From Ignavibacteriota bacterium (GTDB taxonomy: Bacteria > Bacteroidota > Ignavibacteria > UBA10030 > UBA6906): 64,000 nt of DNA. This document shows, in pieces, positions 51,331-59,708 of the stretch. The notes beneath the pieces are model-generated. The model was not told the origin of the DNA. It saw only the letters and a list, made by a program, of their open reading frames with translations, and made no database searches. The position numbers were made by a program, and so were the translations under genes. Positions within the stretch are counted from its first letter, which is position 1, and every line of letters starts with the position of its first letter. Where the stretch lies: NCBI GenBank assembly GCA_016707525.1, contig JADJHP010000007.1, forward strand, positions 124,001 to 188,000, written 5' to 3'.

Positions 51331-51404
51331 GGCGGGATAGCTCAGCAGGTCAGAGCAGTGGAATCATAATCCACGTGTCGGGGGTTCGAATCCCTCTCCC
51401 GCTA
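51331..51404 (+). tRNA. tRNA with CAU anticodon (elongator Met or Ile2)
   Basis: A full cloverleaf can be folded: acceptor GGCGGGA/TCCCGCT (first pair G-U), D-arm GCTC...GAGC, anticodon arm GTGGA-ATCATAA-TCCAC with anticodon CAT, and T-arm GGGGG-TTCGAAT-CCCTC. The anticodon stem lacks the three G-C pairs of initiator tRNA, so it is elongator tRNA-Met or the tRNA-Ile2 that TilS converts to lysidine. CCA is not encoded. tilS starts 6 bp further on, which favours Ile2 but does not prove it. Confidence 0.93.
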
Positions 51405-51410
51405 CAAGAC

Positions 51411-52811
51411 ATGATGGCTGCGTCGTTGAATCTGCCCGCCCGCTTCCGTGCCTTCATCAGGCGCCATGCGCTTCTCACACCGCATGACCGGGTCATTGTG
51501 GCGGTAAGCGGCGGCATCGATTCCGCTGTTCTTTTGCACCTGCTGGCCGGGGAGCGCACACATTCGCGTTGCGCATTGCTTGTCGCCCATTTCAACCACG
51601 GGTTGCGTGGGGACGAAGCGAACGCAGACGAAGCGTTCGTCCGCCAGCTGGCCGCTGAGTACGGCCTGCCCTTCGTTGCAGGCCGGGCAGATGTCAGAGC
51701 CATCGCTGCGTCCAGGGGGAGCGGGATCGAGGAGGCAGCGCGAACTCAGCGCTATTCCTTCCTCGAACACCTGCTCGTAGAACACTCCTGTACCCGTATT
51801 GCCACGGGCCACAACGCGGACGATAACGCTGAAACTGTTCTGTTCCATCTGTTCCGTGGTTCGGGCTTGCGCGGACTCGCCGGCATCCCGTTGTCCCGGA
51901 ACAGCGGCACCATCGTCAGGCCCCTGCTGTTCGCCTCGCGCAGCGAGATCGCTGCCTTTGCGGCTTCAGCGGGGATCCGGTTCCGCGAAGACGCGTCCAA
52001 TGCGTCGGACGATCATACACGGAACATCATCCGCCACCACATTCTGCCCGTGGTGCGCGAGCGGATCCAGCCGGACGTTGCGCACACGATCCTGCGCACA
52101 TCCGCCCTGGTGCGTGACGCTGAGAGGTTCGTCACAGACGTTGCACGCACCGGCCTCGACAAGATCCTGACGCGTCGCACCGGCGAGGAGGTGCTTCTGC
52201 CACTCTCCCTCCTCTCGCCCTATCCCGATGCCGTCCAGTCTGCAATGATCGTGGAAGCCGTTGCCCATGCAACAGGCCTCCGCCCCGGGTTCGAGGCAAC
52301 ACAGCGCGTTCTTGCCCTGTGCACGGCCCGGACGGGTGCGCGGGCATATCTTCAGAACGGTTGGGTTGCCGCAAAGGTTCGCGCGGGCATCCGGATCGGA
52401 CGCCTGACGGCAACAGCTCCGTATGCGGTACCGGTCGAATGCGGGATCCCCGTGGCGGTACGCGGCGGGACCGTCACCTGTACTCCGGCGCCGCGGGCGA
52501 TGTTCGATGCTCACCCCCGGCCCGGGGGAGAATATGTGGATGCGCGCCGTACCGGACTGATCGGATTGCAGGTGCGCTCGTGGCAGCGGGGCGATGCCTT
52601 CATGCCCCTGGGTATGCGGCGCAGGAAAAAGCTGAGCGATCTCTTCATCGATGCCGGGGTACCGGCACACGACAAGCACCGGACACCGGTGCTGACCACG
52701 GCGGATGGCACGATCGTCTGGGTGTGCGGACTGCGCATCGACGACAGGTTCAAGGTCACCGACAGCACGACCGACGTGCTGCGGCTACAGTTCCAACGGG
52801 AGAACACATAG
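51411..52811 (+). CDS. tilS: tRNA(Ile)-lysidine synthase TilS
   Basis: 466 residues. TilS uses ATP and lysine to modify C34 of tRNA-Ile2(CAU) so that it reads AUA. The N-terminal PP-loop is VIVAVSGGIDSAVLLHLL; other family parts are HFNHGLRGDEANADE, ATGHNADDNAETVL and a C-terminal TilS domain (WQRGDAFMPLGMRRRKKLSDLF). An apparent upstream start at 51294 only translates the tRNA gene and is rejected. It is cotranscribed with the tRNA and hpt. Confidence 0.95.
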   Translation: MMAASLNLPARFRAFIRRHALLTPHDRVIVAVSGGIDSAVLLHLLAGERTHSRCALLVAHFNHGLRGDEANADEAFVRQLAAEYGLPFVAGRADVRAIAASRGSGIEEAARTQRYSFLEHLLVEHSCTRIATGHNADDNAETVLFHLFRGSGLRGLAGIPLSRNSGTIVRPLLFASRSEIAAFAASAGIRFREDASNASDDHTRNIIRHHILPVVRERIQPDVAHTILRTSALVRDAERFVTDVARTGLDKILTRRTGEEVLLPLSLLSPYPDAVQSAMIVEAVAHATGLRPGFEATQRVLALCTARTGARAYLQNGWVAAKVRAGIRIGRLTATAPYAVPVECGIPVAVRGGTVTCTPAPRAMFDAHPRPGGEYVDARRTGLIGLQVRSWQRGDAFMPLGMRRRKKLSDLFIDAGVPAHDKHRTPVLTTADGTIVWVCGLRIDDRFKVTDSTTDVLRLQFQRENT

Positions 52812-52815
52812 AGGC

Positions 52816-53358
52816 ATGGCGAAGAATCTGAAGGTCAACGGCGATACGTTCGAGCTGATGATCAGCGAGCGTCGCATCAAAACCCGTATCAAAGCCCTCG
52901 CGAAGGACCTCAATAAGAGGTTCAAGGGGCAGACCCCGGTGTTCATCGGGATCCTGAACGGCTCCTTCATCTTCTTTGCCGATCTCATCCGCGAGATCAC
53001 CATCGATTGCGAAGTGGATTTCCTGAAGCTGTCCTCCTACGGCGATGCCAAGATCAGCACCGGAAATGTCCGCCTGCTCAAAGACCTCAACGCCGATGTG
53101 GCCGGCCGGCACATCATTATTGTCGAAGACATCGTCGATTCCGGCCTCTCCATGCAATATATCCGGGATCTGGCGCTGAAACAGAACCCCGCTTCGTTCA
53201 CCGTTGTTACACTCCTGTACAAGCCTGCATCCGTCAAGAGCAATATCCAGCTGGACTACGTGGGCTTCACGATCGACCCGGAATTCGTGATCGGCGACGG
53301 CCTCGACTATGCGCAGCGCCAACGGACTCTCCGGGCCATCTACAGAATGAAATCCTGA
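52816..53358 (+). CDS. hpt: Hypoxanthine phosphoribosyltransferase
   Basis: 180 residues. It salvages hypoxanthine or guanine with PRPP. The PRPP-binding motif is IIIVEDIVDSGLSM, and the family's PVFIGILNGSFIFFADLIR and VDFLKLSSYGD are present. It starts 4 bp after tilS and 9 bp before ftsH. The order tilS-hpt-ftsH is widely conserved in bacteria, which supports both the calls and an operon. Confidence 0.95.
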   Translation: MAKNLKVNGDTFELMISERRIKTRIKALAKDLNKRFKGQTPVFIGILNGSFIFFADLIREITIDCEVDFLKLSSYGDAKISTGNVRLLKDLNADVAGRHIIIVEDIVDSGLSMQYIRDLALKQNPASFTVVTLLYKPASVKSNIQLDYVGFTIDPEFVIGDGLDYAQRQRTLRAIYRMKS

Positions 53359-53367
53359 TACGAGACC

Positions 53368-55395
53368 ATGGACGAGAACAAGAACACCGACAACGGCGGC
53401 CGCAAAGGCACCGACAATAAACGGAGCTTTCCGCGGGGCCCGCAGCGCCAGCGCAAGCCGGGGCAACAGCTCCGCCCCGAAGACGACTTCAACTGGAATA
53501 AGGTCCTGAAGGTCGTCCTCAGCTGGTCCGCGATCATCCTGCTGGTCTTCCTGGTCATGACCCTCTTCAAAGGGACCGAACCAACGGAGATCGAGGTCTC
53601 GTACGTCGAGTACCAGTCGTTCCTCGCGTCCGGACAGATCGAACGCGCCACGGTCAGAAAGTCGGAGCTCACCAACTTCGACTTCCACGGCAAGCTGAAG
53701 ACACCCCAGCACGTCTCCCGCAATGGACGTGATGTGCCGCTGACGCAGTTCGTGCTCACCCTGCCCATCATGGACAGCCAGGTGATCCAGAGCTGGAACG
53801 AGCACAAGATCGATTTCACCGTGGAAAAGGAGGACAACACCTGGCTGAGCGCGCTGCTGGGCGCCCTCCCGTGGGTCCTCCTCCTCGTCGTGTGGCTCAT
53901 CATCATGCGCCGCATGCAGGGCACCGGCCCGAAGGGGATCTTCTCTTTCGGCAAGAGCCGCGCCAAGATGCTGAATGAAGGCGCTCCCAAGGTGACCTTC
54001 ATCGATGTGGCCGGCGCGGATGAGGCGAAGCAGGAACTGATGGAGATCATCGAGTTCCTCAAAGAGCCCAGCAAGTTCCAGAAGCTCGGCGGCAAGATCC
54101 CGCGCGGCGTCCTCCTCCTCGGCCCTCCCGGCACCGGCAAGACCCTGCTGGCCCGTGCGGTCGCCGGCGAAGCAGGCGTGCCGTTCTTCTCGATCTCCGG
54201 CGCGGACTTCGTCGAAATGTTCGTCGGCGTGGGTGCCAGCCGCGTCCGCGACCTGTTCGACCAGGGCAAGAAGAGCGCACCGTGCATCATCTTCATCGAC
54301 GAGATCGATGCCGTCGGACGTCACCGCGGCGCAGGCCTCGGCGGCGGACACGATGAGCGCGAACAGACGCTGAACCAGCTCCTCGTGGAGATGGACGGCT
54401 TCGAGCAGAACAGCGGCGTGATCATCATCGCCGCCACCAACCGTCCGGACGTGCTGGACCCTGCGCTCATGCGCCCCGGCCGGTTCGACCGCCAGGTGGT
54501 CGTCGACCGCCCCGACGTGAAGGGCCGCGAAGGCATCCTGCGCGTCCACACGAAGAACATCCCGCTGGCCGACGACGTGCTGCTGGAAGTGCTCGCCAAG
54601 GGAACGCCCGGCCTGGCCGGCGCCGAACTGGCGAACCTCGTGAACGAAGCCGCACTGCTCGCCGCACGCCAGAACGCGCGCGCCGTCACGATGAAGCACT
54701 TCGAAGAGGCGAAGGACAAGGTGATGATGGGCACGGAACGCAAGAGCCTCATCATCTCCGAGAAGGAAAAGAAGATCACGTCGTACCATGAGATCGGCCA
54801 CGTGCTCGTGGCACGCATGCTCCCCGAAGCCGATCCGGTGCACAAGGTCACGATCATCCCGCGCGGCCGCGCGCTGGGGCTCACGACCTACCTGCCCATC
54901 GACGAGAAGCACACGTACTCGAAGACCTATCTCGAGACGATGATCACGTACGCCCTGGGCGGACGCGCGGCGGAGAAGCTCATCTTCAAGGCGCTCACCA
55001 CGGGTGCCGGGAACGATATCGAACGGGCGACCGAGATCGCGCGCAAGATGGTGTGCGAATGGGGCATGAGCGACAAGCTGGGCCCGCTGGCCTACGGTCA
55101 GAAGGACGAGGAGATCTTCCTCGGCCGGCAGATCGCACGGCACAAGAATTACAGCGAAGAGACCGCCATCAACATCGATGACGAGATCAAGAAGATCGTC
55201 ATGACCGGCATGAAACGCGCCGAGAAGATCCTGTCGGAGAACATGGGCACGCTCCACCGCCTTGCCGCAGCGCTTCTCGAACGCGAGATCCTGGACGGCG
55301 TGGAGATCGACGCGGTGATCCGTGGCGAGGAACTCCCTCCTGTTGAACGACGGGTTCCTGTGAAACCCGCCGAATTGCCGCCCGGAAAGAAATGA
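53368..55395 (+). CDS. ftsH: ATP-dependent zinc metalloprotease FtsH
   Basis: 675-residue membrane AAA+ protease that degrades membrane and regulatory proteins. A charged N-terminus is followed by a span (VVLSWSAIILLVFLVMTLF), a periplasmic domain and a second span (LGALPWVLLLVVWLIIM). The AAA module has GPPGTGKT (residue ~252), IIFIDEIDAVG and the second region of homology ATNRPDVLDPALMRPGRFDR. The zinc site is HEIGH (residues 474-478), against the more usual HEAGH. The last 4 bp overlap the next gene. Confidence 0.97.
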   Translation: MDENKNTDNGGRKGTDNKRSFPRGPQRQRKPGQQLRPEDDFNWNKVLKVVLSWSAIILLVFLVMTLFKGTEPTEIEVSYVEYQSFLASGQIERATVRKSELTNFDFHGKLKTPQHVSRNGRDVPLTQFVLTLPIMDSQVIQSWNEHKIDFTVEKEDNTWLSALLGALPWVLLLVVWLIIMRRMQGTGPKGIFSFGKSRAKMLNEGAPKVTFIDVAGADEAKQELMEIIEFLKEPSKFQKLGGKIPRGVLLLGPPGTGKTLLARAVAGEAGVPFFSISGADFVEMFVGVGASRVRDLFDQGKKSAPCIIFIDEIDAVGRHRGAGLGGGHDEREQTLNQLLVEMDGFEQNSGVIIIAATNRPDVLDPALMRPGRFDRQVVVDRPDVKGREGILRVHTKNIPLADDVLLEVLAKGTPGLAGAELANLVNEAALLAARQNARAVTMKHFEEAKDKVMMGTERKSLIISEKEKKITSYHEIGHVLVARMLPEADPVHKVTIIPRGRALGLTTYLPIDEKHTYSKTYLETMITYALGGRAAEKLIFKALTTGAGNDIERATEIARKMVCEWGMSDKLGPLAYGQKDEEIFLGRQIARHKNYSEETAINIDDEIKKIVMTGMKRAEKILSENMGTLHRLAAALLEREILDGVEIDAVIRGEELPPVERRVPVKPAELPPGKK

Positions 55396-56066
55396 ACGGG
55401 TTGCAAAGCGTCGAAACGAGTTACGCGACCGAGCTCATACGGAAGGGGATCCATATGAGCTCGCTCGCCATTCCGGTGGTGTACTACTTCATCACCCGGG
55501 AAACGGCGCTCAGCATCCTTATCCCCCTGCTTCTGCTGTTCGGCATCTCCGACCTTGCACGTATCTTCATCCCCGCGTTCGGAAGCTTTTACGAGCGGTG
55601 GTTCGGGTTCCTCCTCCGTCGCCATGAACGGGCCGAACAGGGGCACAGGCGCCTGAACGGTGCCACCTACGTGCTGCTCTCCGCAACGCTCTGCGTGTGG
55701 CTGTTCCCGAAGATGATCGTACTCACGGCGTTCGCCATCCTGATCGTCTCGGATACCGCCGCGGCGCTCGTCGGCCGCAAGTTCGGCAAACACCGCCTGA
55801 TGCAACACAAGTCGATCGAAGGCTCCACCGCGTTCTTCCTCTCCGCCCTGATCGTGGTGGCCATCGCACCGAAGGTGCAGTACCTCCCCCTGGAGTACGT
55901 CATCGGCGCGGTCGCCGCCCTCGTCGGCGCCGTGGTCGAAGCCGTCTCGGGCGAGATGATCGACGACAACCTCAGCATTCCTCTCAGCATCGCCCTCGTC
56001 ATGTGGGGACTGTACGCTCTCCTGCTCCCCACCCTCAGCTTCGTGGCCCTCGAAGGCCTCCAGTAA
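55392..56066 (+). CDS. Diacylglycerol/polyprenol kinase family membrane protein (SEC59/DGK1/VTE5-like)
   Basis: 224 residues with about six membrane segments. RKGIHMSSLAIPVVYYF at the N-terminus, DTAAALVGRKFGKHRL, KSIEGSTAFFLSALI and DDNLSIPLSIA are the conserved parts of the CTP-dependent dolichol/phytol/diacylglycerol kinase family. The lipid substrate is unknown; with squalene synthesis nearby an isoprenoid alcohol is possible. The start overlaps ftsH (ATGA) and the stop overlaps the next start (TAATG). Confidence 0.87.
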   Translation: MNGLQSVETSYATELIRKGIHMSSLAIPVVYYFITRETALSILIPLLLLFGISDLARIFIPAFGSFYERWFGFLLRRHERAEQGHRRLNGATYVLLSATLCVWLFPKMIVLTAFAILIVSDTAAALVGRKFGKHRLMQHKSIEGSTAFFLSALIVVAIAPKVQYLPLEYVIGAVAALVGAVVEAVSGEMIDDNLSIPLSIALVMWGLYALLLPTLSFVALEGLQ

Positions 56067-56527
56067 TGCGCGCGTACCTTTCCGGCGGCATGGAGTACGT
56101 GAACGATGAGGGGCGCTCCTGGCGCGAAGAGATGGAAGAGTGGCTGGCGTCAGCGCTGGGATGGGAGTCGTTCAATCCGAACCGGAACAGCGATGCACTG
56201 CTTGCCCGGCGCACGCCGGACGTCCCGTTCCGTACCCTCAAGTCCACCGACCCCGCACGCTATCAGCAGATCGTCGAAGAGATCGTCGCGGTGGACAGCC
56301 ACGAAGTGGCGGAAGGATCGGATCGTGTGATCTGTCTGTGGGATGACGGCGCAGCACGGGGGGCAGGCACGAAGGGCGAACTCACCATCGCACGGTACTT
56401 CAACAAGCCGGTCTACCTGGTAACGACGATGCCCTACGAGGAGATACCCGGGTGGGTGCTGGGGTGCACGACAAAGCGGTTTACTTCATTTGACGAACTG
56501 AAGCGCTACCTGCTGGCGAACAACTAA
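56066..56527 (+). CDS. Nucleoside 2-deoxyribosyltransferase-like protein
   Basis: 153 residues from the ATG that overlaps the preceding stop by one base (TAATG). It starts MRAYLSGGMEYVNDEG and contains AVDSHEVAEGSDRVICLWDD and GTKGELTIARYFNKPVYLV, matching the nucleoside 2-deoxyribosyltransferase / DUF4406-type Rossmann-like fold. Related proteins cleave or transfer deoxyribose. It ends the tRNA-tilS-hpt-ftsH run. Confidence 0.75.
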   Translation: MRAYLSGGMEYVNDEGRSWREEMEEWLASALGWESFNPNRNSDALLARRTPDVPFRTLKSTDPARYQQIVEEIVAVDSHEVAEGSDRVICLWDDGAARGAGTKGELTIARYFNKPVYLVTTMPYEEIPGWVLGCTTKRFTSFDELKRYLLANN

Positions 56528-56580
56528 CCCATCCAGCAGTCATACCAATATTCTTTTCTGGTCCTGTCTTTCGTTCTCCA

Positions 56581-56608
56581 TCCTCGATCTTCAATCCTCG
56601 ATCTTCAA
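56581..56608 (+). repeat. 14-bp tandem repeat in the gap after the deoxyribosyltransferase-like gene
   Basis: TCCTCGATCTTCAA occurs twice in tandem (56581-56594, 56595-56608). It contains the heptamer CTTCAAT that also repeats at 59088-59108. GTTGTC (56611-56616) and GACAAC (56638-56643) nearby may form a weak hairpin between the convergent genes. Confidence 0.75.
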
Positions 56609-56660
56609 TTGTTGTCTTCCATCGACGATCGGCAATTGACAACCAGCGATCTTGTCTTCT

Positions 56661-57110
56661 TTACATTACTTCTCTTCCACTGATTTCTTCCGCCCCATTG
56701 GACTCCCGCAGAGCATCCAGATTGTCCAGCGCCCATCCCGCCAACCACAACAGCGTCGGACCGGTGATGTTCACGCCATGATGCGGCTCCGTATGAAGGT
56801 CGCCGGCGAACTCACGCCCGGTCACCGCCGCACGTGCGAACGCATCCAGCTTCCCCCGCAACGCAAAGATCGCCGCCTGGAACGTGGAGCACGAGACCGG
56901 CGGATTCTCCTCGCCGTGCACAACGTACGCTTCGGGCAACTTCGCCTGGTGCAGATAGCCGTGCCAGTGCGCAAGGGCCATGCCGGATGAGGTGAGCGTG
57001 GAAGCGAACCGCGACGACGGCATCATCATCTGCTGGAGCGCGGCGACCAGCGCATTCGCAACGGCATGCGAGAGGATCGTCTGCGTGTCGTACGAAGGCT
57101 TGGAATCGAT
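56661..57110 (-). CDS. Unrecognised protein, C-terminal part (after a frameshift)
   Basis: Continues the gene begun at 58201 in another frame, starting IDSKPSYDTQTILSHAVAN. The frame changes at a C3 run (57111-57113; G on the coding strand); one extra G joins APG to IDSKPS for a 513-residue total. Ends with GPTLLWLAGWALDNLDAL. No family is recognised. The frame is open for 15 more codons upstream, which are shadow sequence. Confidence 0.7.
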   Translation of the reverse strand: MDSKPSYDTQTILSHAVANALVAALQQMMMPSSRFASTLTSSGMALAHWHGYLHQAKLPEAYVVHGEENPPVSCSTFQAAIFALRGKLDAFARAAVTGREFAGDLHTEPHHGVNITGPTLLWLAGWALDNLDALRESNGAEEISGREVM

Positions 57111-58201
57111 CCCGGAGCAACACCCCGCGGCGTGGCAAAGATGATCTTGCCGCACGACAGCCCGAGCTTCACAAGATCGCGGTGCGGGTCAATATTGGAC
57201 TTGTCACATCCCGACCGGGTCATCAGCACCCAGACCTCCGGCACCTGCATCCACGCATCGCCCGTCGGAAGATGCGCCTTCACCCAGAGTTGGTCATCGA
57301 GCGGAATGAATTCGCCACCAGCCAGTCCGGCACCGAACCGCGCGGCGGCCTCGGTCATCGTGATCACCGGCGCAGGCGTGACGGGAAGCTGCCGTGAGAG
57401 GAAACCGTAACTCATCCCCGACCGGTGGTCGAGATACGCAGCGGCAAGCCGCTTGTAGTAGCGGTTGCGGAACTCCAGGCTCTCCAGCGACGTGTGGAAG
57501 AGGATGAGGCCGGTATCCGACCAGAGTTTGCCGCTCTCGGTGAAATCCTGGATGTACGGACGGTATTGCGGCTCGCGGAGATCCACGCCTCCCTCACGCA
57601 CATCGAAGTCGGATGCGTGCGGCGGTACCACCGGGGCCGCGATCTTCGGTACCAGCACGTGGAAGACGTCCCGGTCGAAGGTCTCGTAGGAACAACGGAT
57701 GAGCGCTCCATTCATCGTGCAGACGGTCCAGACGGTATCGTCCACGTAGATCACGACCTGCACGATGTTCCATGCCAGCATCTTCACGATGCTGTTCAAC
57801 TTGTCCTGGGAATCCTTCTCCGAGGTCGCGGGACACGGCCCATCCACGATCCCCACCACCGTCGCACGGCGGAGGTTCGTCACGTGGTCCACCGGCAGGT
57901 TGCCGGTCTCCAGATCGCCCGGAGCGATCACCACGATGCCTTCGCGGAGTTTGCCCGCGGCCGGATCGCTGAGTGCATCGTTGTACGGGATCACCGTGGT
58001 GCTGCAGGTTCGCAGCGATGCCTCGAGCCGCTCGCTGAACGCGCGCACGCGGTCCGATGCCTCGTGGACGGGAAAGAACGTGATCGTGAGACTGCGTGCA
58101 AGGGCATCGGGAACGATCGGGACCGGCTTCGTGATGCCCAGGATGGCATTCACGGCGGCTTCCGACAGCACGGGTGTCCTGCTCTGTACGGCGTTATCCA
58201 T
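57026..58201 (-). CDS. Unrecognised protein, N-terminal part (frameshifted)
   Basis: About 363 genuine residues followed by ~28 out-of-frame residues. It starts 8 bp inside the end of the SDR gene, so the two are probably coupled. There is no signal peptide and no membrane span; the chain is a soluble alpha/beta type with MLAWNIVQVVIYVDDTVWTV, LWSDTGLILFHTSLESLEFR and GLSCGKIIFATPRG. Its Cys and His content does not form an obvious metal site. I cannot name a function; the pairing with an SDR suggests a metabolic enzyme. Confidence 0.7.
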   Translation of the reverse strand: MDNAVQSRTPVLSEAAVNAILGITKPVPIVPDALARSLTITFFPVHEASDRVRAFSERLEASLRTCSTTVIPYNDALSDPAAGKLREGIVVIAPGDLETGNLPVDHVTNLRRATVVGIVDGPCPATSEKDSQDKLNSIVKMLAWNIVQVVIYVDDTVWTVCTMNGALIRCSYETFDRDVFHVLVPKIAAPVVPPHASDFDVREGGVDLREPQYRPYIQDFTESGKLWSDTGLILFHTSLESLEFRNRYYKRLAAAYLDHRSGMSYGFLSRQLPVTPAPVITMTEAAARFGAGLAGGEFIPLDDQLWVKAHLPTGDAWMQVPEVWVLMTRSGCDKSNIDPHRDLVKLGLSCGKIIFATPRGVAPGSIPSLRTTRRRSSRMPLRMRWSPRSSR

Positions 58202-59003
58202 GCATTGTTCCCTTGTCCAACTCCACTCCCTGCAAACGAAAGATCCGGACCAGCCAGTCGCCCAGCGCCGGCCATATGGTTGACGCGACGATAAGGAACT
58301 TCGGCCCGGCGAACGACACCACGATCTCCCTGCGCCTCTGACGCACCGCCTTCACCGCTGCCCGCGCCACCGCTGAAGGTGGAAGGCGACGGGACGTCAA
58401 CGGCAGCTCGAGGCCGTCGATCATCCCCGTATCCACGCGCTCCGGGAAGATCGTGGACGCGAAGACACCCGTTCCCCGCAACTCCTGCCGGAGGACATCC
58501 ATGAATCCCGTCAGCGCATACTTCGATGCCGCATACGCAGCATCAGGCGGAAGGCCTTTCTTGCCGTCCACCGACGAGATCGCAATGATGTGCCCCGACC
58601 GCCGTGCGAGCATCTGCGGCAACACGGCACGGATGAGATGCACCGCGCCGTAATAGTTCGTCTCCATGCACATCCGGATGCTCTCGAGAGAGAGATCCTT
58701 CACCGCGCCGCGGATATACACGCCGGCGTTGCACACCACGATATCGATGCCGCCCATGGCTTTCATCGCTTCCGCAACGATGCGGTCGACGTCCGCGGGT
58801 GCTGTCACATCGGACGCGACGGTCAGCACGTCTGTCCCGTTGCGTTTCAGCTCCGTTGCGATGGCATCGAGAGCTGTGGTGTTGCGGCCGGAGAGGACGA
58901 GCCGTGCGCCATCACGCGCGAACGCCCGGGCGATCTCGGTCCCGATCCCGCCCGTCGCACCTGTGATGCAGACGACCTTTCCGCGTATCCTGTCCGTCCC
59001 CAA
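58194..59003 (-). CDS. Short-chain dehydrogenase/reductase
   Basis: 269 residues. The SDR motifs are complete: TGATGGIG for NAD(P) binding, NAG, the catalytic Ser in ISSVDG and YAASK. A TTG start at 59003 is supported by AAGGAG 7 nt upstream. The C-terminus has a short hydrophobic stretch (FLIVASTIWPALGDWLV), so it may associate with the membrane, as DltE/YqjQ-type SDRs do. It overlaps the following unrecognised gene by 8 bp. Substrate unknown. Confidence 0.9.
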   Translation of the reverse strand: MGTDRIRGKVVCITGATGGIGTEIARAFARDGARLVLSGRNTTALDAIATELKRNGTDVLTVASDVTAPADVDRIVAEAMKAMGGIDIVVCNAGVYIRGAVKDLSLESIRMCMETNYYGAVHLIRAVLPQMLARRSGHIIAISSVDGKKGLPPDAAYAASKYALTGFMDVLRQELRGTGVFASTIFPERVDTGMIDGLELPLTSRRLPPSAVARAAVKAVRQRRREIVVSFAGPKFLIVASTIWPALGDWLVRIFRLQGVELDKGTMHG

Positions 59004-59087
59004 TGCTCAGCTCCTTGGTACACCAGCCTCTCCCCGCCCTATCCCGTATCCTTCGTCCTTCTCTCTTCCCTCGTCTTGACTTCCCCT

Positions 59088-59108
59088 CTTCAATCTTCAA
59101 TCTTCAAT
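59088..59108. repeat. CTTCAAT heptamer repeats in a pyrimidine-rich gap
   Basis: Three exact tandem CTTCAAT units (59088-59108) are followed by degenerate CTTCTCAAT and CTTCCTCAAT units, within a ~90-nt CT-rich tract (about 59050-59140). On the minus strand this is a purine-rich leader between the DUF6265-like gene and the SDR gene. Confidence 0.75.
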
Positions 59109-59123
59109 TCTTCTCAATCTTCC

Positions 59124-59615
59124 TCAATCTTCTTTCTTCATCCCCTTCTTCCAGACCCATTCCTTCGACCTCACGGCGCCTTCTGCCATGCCTTCGATCC
59201 TCGCCAGCAGCGACCCGTCATCTTGCAGGCGATAGATGATGCGCTGCGGAAAATCGTTGTCCACATTCTCGAAGACCACATGGTTCCTGGCGATCTCCTT
59301 CAGGGAGAACACGACCGCCGGACGGCCACCGGGCATGGCGGCGTACACCACGGTGCCTGCGAGTGTCTCGATGCGGAGATACTCGAACCAGACGAAGCCC
59401 GCGGAATCCACGTCGCGGTGGACACCGAGCATCACGCCCGCGGAGGGACGCATCCAGAACTCTTCCACCTTTGTGGCGCCATCCATCCCCGTCCACATTC
59501 CCGCGAGCCATTCGAGGGAGGCAACGCCGCTCCGTTCCTGCCGCGGCCCCGAGCCGGCGAAGGCGCCGGACACGGCGACACACGCAACAACGATGACCCA
59601 CCGCAGATCACGCAT
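59124..59615 (-). CDS. Exported DUF6265-like protein
   Basis: 163 residues with a signal peptide (RWVIVVACVAVSGAFAGSG). The mature part begins LEWLAGMWTGMDGATKVEEFWMRP and contains GVMLGVHRDV and VFENVDNDFPQRIIYRL, the pattern of DUF6265-type lipocalin-like small proteins. No biochemical function is known. It has its own promoter and lies 120 bp upstream of the SDR gene on the same strand. Confidence 0.78.
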   Translation of the reverse strand: MRDLRWVIVVACVAVSGAFAGSGPRQERSGVASLEWLAGMWTGMDGATKVEEFWMRPSAGVMLGVHRDVDSAGFVWFEYLRIETLAGTVVYAAMPGGRPAVVFSLKEIARNHVVFENVDNDFPQRIIYRLQDDGSLLARIEGMAEGAVRSKEWVWKKGMKKED

Positions 59616-59657
59616 GGCTGAAATTTCTGGAGAAATCCGGAAGTGGCAACGATCTTA

Positions 59658-59686
59658 GAAATATAGTGTACGAACTCGCCCGTCAA
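59658..59686 (-). promoter_or_regulatory. Sigma-70 type promoter of the DUF6265-like gene
   Basis: On the minus strand TTGACG (59686-59681), 17 bp, TATTTC (59663-59658); predicted start near 59651, leader about 36 nt. Confidence 0.5.
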
Positions 59687-59708
59687 AAATCAACGAAAGC
59701 AGAAAGGG

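Noticed and set aside
51294..51410. A longer start for tilS, giving an N-terminal AGQSSGIIIHVSGVRIP peptide
   Set aside because: That peptide is simply the translation of the tRNA gene at 51331-51404, a known annotation artefact.
52756..55257. An 833-codon open frame on the minus strand
   Set aside because: It is the antisense shadow of hpt and ftsH, which have complete catalytic motifs on the plus strand.
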